Shown here piece by piece: positions 56,147 through 62,892 of a stretch of DNA of 64,000 nt. The notes under the pieces were generated by a model. The model saw only the letters and a program-made list of their open reading frames with translations, searched no databases and was not told the origin of the DNA. Source of the stretch: Dactylosporangium aurantiacum (lineage in GTDB: Bacteria; Actinomycetota; Actinomycetes; Mycobacteriales; Micromonosporaceae); assembly GCF_000716715.1 (NCBI RefSeq), contig NZ_JNYJ01000021.1, positions 62,001 through 126,000 on the forward strand. Reading direction: 5' to 3'. The translations under genes were made by a program, and so were the position numbers. How positions within the stretch are numbered: position 1 is the stretch's first letter; each line of letters begins with the position of its first letter.

Positions 56147-57025
56147 TCAGACGGTGCCGAGGGTGTACGCGACCTCGTCCAGCAGCTCGCGGGCCAGGAA
56201 CCCGGTCCGCCCGTGCCGCGGGGCGAGCCGCTGGCCGCTCGTCGCGTGGGCCCAGGTGCCCCAGCACGCCGCCTGGGCCGGGTCGGCGCCGCGGGCGAGC
56301 AGGCCCGCGACCACGCCGGCGAGGACGTCGCCGCTGCCCGACGTGCCGAGGCCGGCGTCGCCACTGCCCTCGAGCCAGACCCGGCCGTCGGGGGCGGCGA
56401 CGGTGCCGTACACCGTGACGACCGCATGGCACCGGCTGGCCACGGCGGTCGCGACGGCGGTGAGGTCGTCGTCGCTGCCGACGGAGTCGGGGTCGCCGAG
56501 CAGGTAGCCGGCCTCGGTGACGTTCGGGGTCAGCACGAACCGCTGCGGGCGGCCCTCGAGCAGGTCCGGGTGGCGGCTCAACGCGCCCAGGGCGTACGCG
56601 TCGAGGACCACACCGGCGCCGGCTGGCAGCGCGTCGAGGACGGCACGCAGCAGGGACTCGGTCTCGTCGATGTCGTCGAGGCCCGGGCCGATCGCGACGG
56701 CGTCCACCTCCGCGGCGAGGTCGAGCAGCCGCTTCGGGGCGTCGCCGGCGACGCTGCCGGACGAGGTCTCGGGCAGGCCGATGACGGCGGCCTCGGGCAC
56801 CGCGATGCTCAGCGCCGTCGCGGTGCTGTCGGTGACGGCGAGTTGCAGGCGGCCGGCGCCGGCGCGCAGGGCGGCGACCCCGGCGAGGAGGACGGCGCCG
56901 GGGGTGGAGCGGGAACCGCCTACCACGAGCACCGTGCCGCGGTCCTTCTTGTCGGTGGTGCCGGTGCGCAGCGGCCAGTCCCGCAGCAGCCCCGGGGTGA
57001 TCGTGGTGTGCTCAGACGTCGGCAC
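56147..57025 (-). CDS. nnrD: ADP-dependent NAD(P)H-hydrate dehydratase
   Basis: The 292-residue protein is a full CARKD/NnrD domain: DRGTVLVVGGSRSTPGAVLLAGVAALRAGAGRLQLAV at the start, LTPNVTEAGYLLG, and the catalytic GTSGSGDVLAGVVAGLLARG. It dehydrates the S-epimer of NAD(P)HX, repairing damaged cofactor in an ADP-dependent way. The NnrE epimerase half, often fused, is absent here. GTG 57025 follows AGGAGG at good spacing. Its 5' end overlaps the histidine phosphatase gene by 14 bp, so the two are coupled. Confidence 0.93.
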   Translation of the reverse strand: MPTSEHTTITPGLLRDWPLRTGTTDKKDRGTVLVVGGSRSTPGAVLLAGVAALRAGAGRLQLAVTDSTATALSIAVPEAAVIGLPETSSGSVAGDAPKRLLDLAAEVDAVAIGPGLDDIDETESLLRAVLDALPAGAGVVLDAYALGALSRHPDLLEGRPQRFVLTPNVTEAGYLLGDPDSVGSDDDLTAVATAVASRCHAVVTVYGTVAAPDGRVWLEGSGDAGLGTSGSGDVLAGVVAGLLARGADPAQAACWGTWAHATSGQRLAPRHGRTGFLARELLDEVAYTLGTV

Positions 57026-57737
57026 TGACGTCCTCCTGCCTGGTCGCCGGGGCACCCTCGCGGTGCAGGTGGTCGACGTCGTTGAACCGTTCGGGCCGCA
57101 ACCGTTGCCCGTCGCAGCGCCAGCTGCTGATCGAGCAGTTGCCCAGCGCCGTGGCCCGGGCGAGCGCGAGCAGGCTCGCCTCGTCGAGGCCCTCCACGAG
57201 GTACCGCACGAGCATGACGATCGCCTCGTGACCGAACAGCACGACCCGGCCGCCCGGGTACGCGGCCCGCACGTCGCCGAACAGTGACCGCAGCCGCAGC
57301 AGCACGTCGGCCCAGGACTCGCCGCCGGGCGGGCGGTAGTAGAACTTGCCGAGCCGCCGGCGGCGGGCCGCCTCCAGGGGCAGCCGCGCCTCGACGCCAC
57401 GGGTGGTGAGCAGGTCGATGACGCCCAGCTCGCGGTCGCGGAGGCGCTCGTCGTACACGACCTGGATGCCGGTGCCGGCGAGGGCCAGCTCGGCGGTCTG
57501 CCGGGTCCGCAGGTACGGCGACACCACCGCCACCTGCGGCCGCTGCTCGGCGGTCAGCCCGGTGATCCACCGGCCCACGGCCTGCGCCTGCTCGCGGCCG
57601 AGCTCGGAGAGTGGGACGTCGGCGTCACGTTCCGGGATGGCGATCTCCTCGAGTCCACCCGCCTCGGCTTGTTGTGCAAGCACGTTTCCGGTCGACTGGC
57701 CGTGCCGGATGACACCGAGCCACTGCAGTTCCGCCAT
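57012..57737 (-). CDS. Histidine phosphatase family protein
   Basis: The 241-residue protein has the RHG motif (GVIRHGQSTGNV) with the phospho-accepting His, then PLSELGREQAQAVGRWI, VSPYLRTRQTAELAL and the second His in VVLFGHEAIVMLVRYL. The family includes phosphoglycerate mutase-like phosphatases; the substrate is unknown. I start it at ATG 57737, preceded by GGGGAGG. It overlaps nnrD by 14 bp at its 3' end, so both are made from one message. Confidence 0.92.
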   Translation of the reverse strand: MAELQWLGVIRHGQSTGNVLAQQAEAGGLEEIAIPERDADVPLSELGREQAQAVGRWITGLTAEQRPQVAVVSPYLRTRQTAELALAGTGIQVVYDERLRDRELGVIDLLTTRGVEARLPLEAARRRRLGKFYYRPPGGESWADVLLRLRSLFGDVRAAYPGGRVVLFGHEAIVMLVRYLVEGLDEASLLALARATALGNCSISSWRCDGQRLRPERFNDVDHLHREGAPATRQEDVSADV

Positions 57738-57883
57738 GCCTCCCCTTTGCCCCGGCCCGATTCCCTTCACACAACGACTCTGACAAGATCAGCGTTCCGG
57801 TCATCGAGGGTTGGACACTCCTCGGGCCGTCCGCGCGTTCCTCCCGGGCCGTTTTTGTCGTACCCCCCGGGCAGGATGCGGTC

Positions 57884-58690
57884 ATGCATCTCGTCACCCA
57901 CGGCGGGGACTCCGGCATCCCGGTGCTGGCCCTGCACGGCTGGCCCGTCGACCACCGTCTGATGTCCGGCTGCCTGGAGCCGATCTTCGCCCGCCGCCCC
58001 GGCTACCGGCGCCTCTATCCCGACCTGCCCGGGATGGGCCGCACCCCGGCCGGCGACGCGGCGAGCTCCGACGACCTCCTCGCCGCCGTCCTCGACCTCG
58101 TCGACAAGGAGATCGGCAGCACCGCGTTCCTGCTCGTCGGCGAGTCCTACGGCGGCTACCTGTCCCGCGCCGTCGTGGGCGCCCGGCCCGACCAGGTCCT
58201 CGGCCTGGCCCTCATCTGCCCCGTCGGCCAGACCCTCGACCGCGCCGCCCGCGTCCGCCCGCCGCACGTCGTGCTGCGCGCCACGCCCGGCCTGCTGGAC
58301 GACACCGACCTGGACGAGGCGGCCACGGCCGAGTATGCCGAGTTCGTCGTCGTGCAGACCCCGGAGACGCTGCGCCGGTTCCGCGACGAGATCGTCCCCG
58401 CCCTCCAGGCCGCCGACATGGCCGCGATCGAGCGCATCGAGCACCGCTGGCACCTGAGCGAGGGCCCCGAGGGCACGACGCCGTTCGAGCGGCCGACCGT
58501 GTTCCTGTGCGGCCGCCAGGACTCGTCCGTCGGTTACGTCGACCCGTTCGCGCTGCTGCCCCACTACCCCCGGGCCACGTTCGTGGTGCTCGACGTCGCG
58601 GGCCACAACCTGCAGTTCGAGCAGCCCGCCCTGTTCGAGACGCTGATGGAGGACTGGCTGGACCGCTGCTCCGCCGAACCACCCCGGTAA
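57884..58690 (+). CDS. Alpha/beta hydrolase
   Basis: The 268-residue protein has the oxyanion strand LALHGWP, the nucleophile elbow GESYGGY (Ser88) and a C-terminal DVAGHNLQFEQP with the catalytic His; the acidic residue is probably Asp in LCGRQDSSVG. The family hydrolyses esters, epoxides or haloalkanes. There is no signal peptide. It is divergent from the phosphatase gene. Confidence 0.93.
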   Translation: MHLVTHGGDSGIPVLALHGWPVDHRLMSGCLEPIFARRPGYRRLYPDLPGMGRTPAGDAASSDDLLAAVLDLVDKEIGSTAFLLVGESYGGYLSRAVVGARPDQVLGLALICPVGQTLDRAARVRPPHVVLRATPGLLDDTDLDEAATAEYAEFVVVQTPETLRRFRDEIVPALQAADMAAIERIEHRWHLSEGPEGTTPFERPTVFLCGRQDSSVGYVDPFALLPHYPRATFVVLDVAGHNLQFEQPALFETLMEDWLDRCSAEPPR

Positions 58691-59603
58691 CCACTCTCGG
58701 AGCCACTGCCGTAACCACGCTTGTTCGCCGCGCCGCGCCGCGGTGTCGGGAGCGATGCCCGCGTGGGCGCAGACCGGACAGCCTCCGCCCACGGCGTGAC
58801 CGGGCCAGGGCGCGGCCAGGCTCGGAAGGCACGGCCACCGCGCGGCACGGCCACCGCGCGGCACGGCCACCGCGCGGCACGGCCACCGCGCGGCACGGCC
58901 ACCGCGCTGCTTACAAGCAGCACACCACTCGGCTGAATGGCGCGCGAGACGCGGCTTCCCACGGTCGCTTGACGGTCCGCTGGGATCGATGTCCGCCCGG
59001 CGTGCAGGTGCTGGCTCGGCGCGAGGTCAGCGTCGCCGCGCCGTCGTGGTCGTTCGAGGCAGGCGTCGCTCGCCCCGGTCGGGCACTCCGGGCCGCCCTG
59101 TGAAGCTGCACCTCGGGTCCGTGCGGACGCTCGCCGCGGCCCTCGCAGGCGCCGCCGCGCTCACCCTCCTGGCATCCAGCGTCGTCGAAGCGGCACGTGA
59201 CCGGGTCCGACCGCGACATCGGTGTATCCCTGCTGTTCAGCGGGCGGTTCCGCCCGGGCGCGGGGGCGCCGGCGAGGGTGGCGCGCATCGCCGGGTGGGA
59301 ACGCACGACTCACCCGCGGTCGATCTGTGCAGGGGCGGTTCGATCGACGGTGCCCGGGGTGCCGAGAGGCCGGAACGACGCGCCGGGGTGTGGGGTGACA
59401 TCGCGTGTGAGATCGATGGTGAACGGTCGATGATCTCCGCGGGACGCCTAGTTTCCGAACTACGCCCCGGTGTTCATTCCGGGTGCTGCAACCGTTTCGT
59501 TCCGTCCAGGTTCCTGGAAAGCCCTTACCTCAAGGGCGAGGACCGGTCGCGTGCCGGCCCCAGGATGCACGGCTGAGTCCTGGACCTATCGTGGGAGCAC
59601 GTT
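58691..59603. other. 0.9-kb region without a convincing gene; includes a 16-bp tandem repeat and a possible decayed secreted-protein ORF
   Basis: After the alpha/beta hydrolase gene the DNA contains a 16-bp x5 repeat at 58828-58907. From GTG 59100 a frame opens with a signal-peptide-like start (VRTLAAALAGAAALTLLASSVVEA) and runs to 59576, but the rest is Arg/Gly-rich without a domain; it may be a gene remnant. The last 150 bp are the leader of the NlpC/P60 gene. I checked it for a ydaO-type riboswitch and did not find its conserved core. Confidence 0.55.
58828..58907. repeat. Five perfect tandem copies of GGCACGGCCACCGCGC (16 bp)
   Basis: Units start at 58828, 58844, 58860, 58876 and 58892. 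The copies are identical, which implies recent expansion or conversion. The core resembles the 15-bp repeat at 30254-30298. Confidence 0.98.
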
Positions 59604-60248
59604 CTGTCCTCAGTTCTCCGCGTTGCCGCGGTCGCCATAGTCCTGTCCACCATCGTTCTTCCCGCATCACCCGCGGCGGCGCACCGGGAGCCGGTCGCCG
59701 CCGACATTCCGCAACAGGTCGCCGCCCGGATGCCGGCGCAGCGGGCCGGGCGGTTCTTCGAGCAGCGGACGCCGCCCGTGCGGCCGGCCACCGAGACCGT
59801 GAAGGTCGCACAGCCCGTGGTCAAGGCCACGGCGCCGGAACCGAAGCCGAAGGTCAAGGCCAAGCCGAAGCCCAAGCCGCCCGTGGTGACGCAGACACCG
59901 GTCGTTCCCGGGTCGGTCGCGGCGGTGTTGTCGTACGCGAAAGCACAGCTGGGCAAGCCCTACGTATGGGCGGCCGCCGGACCCAACGGGTTCGACTGCT
60001 CGGGGCTGGTCGTGGCCAGCTACGCCCGGGCCGGCATCAAACTTCCCCACCAGACCGGCGGCCTGATCGGCCGTGGGCGGTCGGTGTCCCGCGCCCAACT
60101 GCAGCCGGGAGACCTGGTGTTCCCGAGCTCCGGACACGTCGGGATCTACCTGGGTGACGGCATGATGATCCATGCACCGCACCCGGGGGACCACGTCCGG
60201 ATCGCCAAGGTGTACGCGTTCTACGCCGGGCGCCGCATCATCGGCTGA
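59604..60248 (+). CDS. NlpC/P60 family cell-wall endopeptidase, secreted; apparent CTG start
   Basis: The catalytic domain is clear: AKAQLGKPYVWAAAGPNGFDCSGLVVASYARAGIKLP, with nucleophile Cys132 (CTG numbering) and His in SSGHVGIYLG. It is preceded by a Lys/Pro/Val-rich linker. In-frame DNA before the first ATG (59730) encodes a textbook signal peptide (RVAAVAIVLSTIVLPASPAAA), so the true start is upstream. No ATG, GTG or TTG lies in that stretch; CTG 59604 is preceded by GTGGGAG at 59591-59597 with 6-nt spacing. CTG 59580 is an alternative. The enzyme would cut peptidoglycan stem peptides outside the cell. Confidence 0.85.
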   Translation: MSSVLRVAAVAIVLSTIVLPASPAAAHREPVAADIPQQVAARMPAQRAGRFFEQRTPPVRPATETVKVAQPVVKATAPEPKPKVKAKPKPKPPVVTQTPVVPGSVAAVLSYAKAQLGKPYVWAAAGPNGFDCSGLVVASYARAGIKLPHQTGGLIGRGRSVSRAQLQPGDLVFPSSGHVGIYLGDGMMIHAPHPGDHVRIAKVYAFYAGRRIIG

Positions 60249-60407
60249 CCCGCCGACGCGCCATCCAACCACCGTGCCACCGCCGCCCCGCCCTTGCTGC
60301 CGGGATGCCGGACGTCAGGCATCCCGCCACACCGGCGGGCGGCGGTGGGCCGGAGCGCTGACAGTGACTTGCATCGAAATCCACGTTGCGATGGACACGC
60401 GACACGG

Positions 60408-60428
60408 ATAGTCTTCTTACATGACTAT
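60408..60428. promoter_or_regulatory. Inverted repeat ATAGTC-N9-GACTAT across the PadR start
   Basis: ATAGTC at 60408-60413 and GACTAT at 60423-60428 flank the PadR ATG at 60421. TAGTCT (60409-60414) also fits a -10 element six bases before the ATG, suggesting a leaderless transcript. A protein bound here would block both RNA polymerase and ribosome entry; autorepression by PadR is the natural inference. Confidence 0.5.
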
Positions 60429-60768
60429 ACAACTCCGTGCGCCGAGCTATTTCGTGCTCGCGTCGTTGATGGACGGGGCACTGCACGGGTACGTCATCAT
60501 CAAGCGGGTCGAGGCGCTGTCCGGCGGGGCGGTGCGGCTCGCCGCCGGGTCGTTGTACGCGGTGCTGGACCGGCTCGCCGACGCGGGGCTGGTCGAGGTG
60601 GTCAGCGAGGAGATCGTCAACGGCCGGGCCCGGCGCTACTACGCGCTCACCGCCGACGGCGGCAACGCGCTGCAGGACGAGGCGGCCCGGCTGGCCGCCG
60701 CGGCGAAGGTCGTCACCAGCGCGACGGCCAGGCGCCGCGCCGTCACCACCGCGGCGAGCCCGGCATGA
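60421..60768 (+). CDS. PadR family transcriptional regulator
   Basis: The 115-residue protein has the PadR core YFVLASLMDGALHGYVIIKRVEALSGGAVRLAAGSLYAVLDRLADAGLVEVVSEEIVNGRARRYYALT. Its stop overlaps the ATG of the next gene (60765) by 4 bp. PadR followed by a 'RYRxLLRAYPRAxR' membrane protein is a recurrent actinobacterial pair. The partner may be an inhibitor or a target of the regulator. Confidence 0.94.
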   Translation: MTIQLRAPSYFVLASLMDGALHGYVIIKRVEALSGGAVRLAAGSLYAVLDRLADAGLVEVVSEEIVNGRARRYYALTADGGNALQDEAARLAAAAKVVTSATARRRAVTTAASPA

Positions 60769-61744
60769 CCGAGCCACCACGGCAGCACCGCCGGCCCGGC
60801 ACGAGCGACCAGCCCCACGCCAGCACCAGCCGCCGGCCGACCGGGAGCGTGAGCATGAGCACCAGCGCCGAAAGCCAGGCCACCGACGTCCTCGCCGGGC
60901 GGTACCGGGTGTTGCTGCGGGCATACCCGAGGGCGTGGCGGGAGCAGCGCGGCGACGAGCTGCTCGGCACGCTGCTCGACGCGGCCGAGCCCGGGCGGCG
61001 GCGGCCGAGCGCGCGGGAGTCGGTGAGCATCGTGGTGCAGGGGCTGCGGGAGCGGCTCGGGCCGCGGCGGCGGCGCTCCCCCGGCGAGGTGTGGTCCGAA
61101 GGGCTGCGCATCGGGGCGCTGCTCGCGCTGGGTGAGGCGTTCACCGCGATCCTCGTCGTGCTGGGCCAGAGCACCGACCTGCGGGGGCCGCTGGCCGCCC
61201 TGCTCGGCGCATCGATGGTGGTCGGGGCCGCGGCGATGGTGGCGCTGGTCATGGGGCGGACCGTGGTCGCCGCCGTCCTCGCCGGAGTGTGGGCCGTGCT
61301 GCCGGCCGGGTACGGCGAGCTGCCGTGGCCGGTGGTGACCGCGTTCGCCGTGCTGACCACGCTCGCCCTGACGGACCGCGGACCGGCCCGGCAGCGCGGG
61401 ACAGCCCGGCAGCGCGGGACAGCCCGGCAGCGCGGGACAGCCCGGCAGCGCGGGACAGCCCGGCAGCGCGGGACAGCCCCGGCCCGCTGGTGTACCCGTT
61501 CGCGCTGCTGCTGGCGGTGACCGCCGGTGTGCTGGTCGACCCGCGGCTGCCGATCGCGGTGGCCTGCCTGAGCGTCGCGGTGATGCTCGAGAGCACCCTG
61601 CACGTGGCGGGGCCGCTGTACGGGTCCGCGATGCACGGGGTGCCGCCGGTGCTGCTGCGGCCGCAGACGGCCGTGTTCGCGGCGATCGCCGTGGTGCTGC
61701 TCACGATCGGGCATCTGCGGGCCCGGCGGTCGGCCCGGATCTGA
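60765..61744 (+). pseudogene. PadR-linked membrane protein, frameshifted at an 18-bp tandem repeat
   Basis: The gene opens in frame with RYRVLLRAYPRAWREQRGDELLGTLLDAAEPGRRRPSARE, a well-known start of a PadR-coupled family. Four membrane helices follow (to LTTLALTDR, ending 61380). Five 18-bp repeats then occupy 61387-61476. After them, the remaining membrane helices (LVYPFALLLAVTAGVLVDP ... ending HLRARRSARI at 61742) are in a different frame. One missing base, or two extra, in or beside the array would explain it. The 18-bp units themselves keep frame. Either a real loss of function, a switchable frame, or an assembly/sequencing error; an independent restart at GTG 61490 is also possible. 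Confidence 0.75.
61387..61476. repeat. Five perfect tandem copies of CCCGGCAGCGCGGGACAG (18 bp)
   Basis: Units start at 61387, 61405, 61423, 61441 and 61459, all identical. In one frame they encode ARQRGT repeats and in another SPAARD repeats. CGGCCCG occurs on both sides of the array (61384-61390 and 61480-61486). Confidence 0.98.
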
Positions 61745-61768
61745 TTCACCCGGCCCTATGCTTGCCGG

Positions 61769-62428
61769 ATGAGCGCGGAGCACCGCCTGACGGAAGCCCG
61801 GGAGCTGTACGAGCGCAGCGTGTTCGGCGACGACCACGACGCGCTGCCCGCGGCCGACCGGGCGCTCGACGCGGTCGAGGCGGACCTGGCCCTGGCCCGC
61901 GGCAGGGTGGTGCACGCCAGGTTCCTGCGGGACCGGGTCGAGGACCCGGCCGAGCTGCCGCTGTTCTCCCGCGCCGCGCAGCTGTACCAGCAGCTCGGCG
62001 ACGGCCGGGGTGAGGGCGAGGCGCTGTTCTGGATCGGCTGCTTCCATCAGGTGGTCCGCCAGGACGACGACGCGGCGGTGCCGGCGCTGCAGCGGGCCAG
62101 GGCCCTCGCGTCTGCGGCGGGCGACCGGCGCACCCAGGCGTCCGTGCTGCGCCACCTCGGCATCGCCGCGCACCGGGCGGGGCGCCTCGACGAGGCCCGC
62201 GAGCACCTGGAGGCGTCGGTGCGGCTGCGGGAGGAGCTCGGCCACCACGCCGGCGTCGCGGCGAACCTGGTGGGGCTGGCGTACGTGGCCGCCGCCGACG
62301 GCCGCCCGGACGAGGTGCCGGGGCTGCTGGAGCGCGCGGAGCGGCTCGCCGCCGGGCACGGCGCGGCCGCCGTCACACGCCAGGTGGGTGAGGCCAGGCA
62401 GGCGCTCGACTACGATCGCGCCTCATGA
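61769..62428 (+). CDS. Tetratricopeptide repeat protein
   Basis: The 219-residue protein is all helical. At least two TPR-like units are visible (YQQLGDGRGEGEALFWIGCFHQVV and LRHLGIAAHRAGRLDEAREHLEASVRL with the pattern W-x2-LG-Y-A/F-P). No other domain. It is coupled to the DUF1877 gene by a 4-bp overlap (ATGA at 62425). Presumably a scaffold for protein contacts. Confidence 0.88.
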   Translation: MSAEHRLTEARELYERSVFGDDHDALPAADRALDAVEADLALARGRVVHARFLRDRVEDPAELPLFSRAAQLYQQLGDGRGEGEALFWIGCFHQVVRQDDDAAVPALQRARALASAAGDRRTQASVLRHLGIAAHRAGRLDEAREHLEASVRLREELGHHAGVAANLVGLAYVAAADGRPDEVPGLLERAERLAAGHGAAAVTRQVGEARQALDYDRAS

Positions 62429-62892
62429 GCATGATCACGCAGTACGCGCGGTTGCGCGACGGCGACCTGGCCGAGCTGCGCGACCTGCTGCGCACGGACC
62501 ACTTCGCGGCCAACGACCAGATCACCGACCGGCCGCACATCGACATCGACAAGGCGTGGGGCGGGCTGGAGTTCCTGCTCGCCCAGGTGGACGCCCCGGT
62601 CGACGTGATCAGCGGCGGGATGCCGATCACCGACGAGCAGTGGGGGTACGACTCGCCGCGGGTGCTCACCCCCGACGAGGTCGCCACCGCCGCGGCGTTC
62701 CTGACCGCGACGCCGTTCGGGTCGCTCGCCGCGCACTACGAGCCGGCCGCGCTGATCGCCGACGACGTGTACCCGAAGATCTGGCACGACCCGCAGGCGC
62801 TGGACTACCTGCGGGCGTCCTACGAGACCCTCGCCGCGTTCTTCGACGCCGCCGCGGCCGAGGGCGACAGCGTCGTCATCTGGATGAGCTGA
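62425..62892 (+). CDS. DUF1877 family protein (YfbM-like)
   Basis: The 155-residue protein matches DUF1877: QYARLRDGDLAELRDLL, IDIDKAWGGLEFLLAQVD, SGGMPITDEQWGYDSPRVLTPDEVATAAAFL and DVYPKIWHD. The function is unknown; E. coli YfbM is the reference fold. It starts in the stop of the TPR gene and ends 17 bp inside the convergent FAD enzyme gene. Confidence 0.93.
   Translation: MSMITQYARLRDGDLAELRDLLRTDHFAANDQITDRPHIDIDKAWGGLEFLLAQVDAPVDVISGGMPITDEQWGYDSPRVLTPDEVATAAAFLTATPFGSLAAHYEPAALIADDVYPKIWHDPQALDYLRASYETLAAFFDAAAAEGDSVVIWMS

Noticed and set aside
59440..59603. Possible ydaO-type (cyclic di-AMP) riboswitch in the leader of the NlpC/P60 gene
   Set aside because: Such switches often precede NlpC/P60 genes in actinobacteria, but the conserved core (GGGTGAAT- and CAGCTAACCTCG-like stretches) is absent. 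A covariance search with the Rfam ydaO model would settle it.
61387..61476. CRISPR array or insertion-element end repeats
   Set aside because: Units are directly adjacent (no spacers) and no transposase or inverted terminal repeats are present, so it is a simple tandem repeat.
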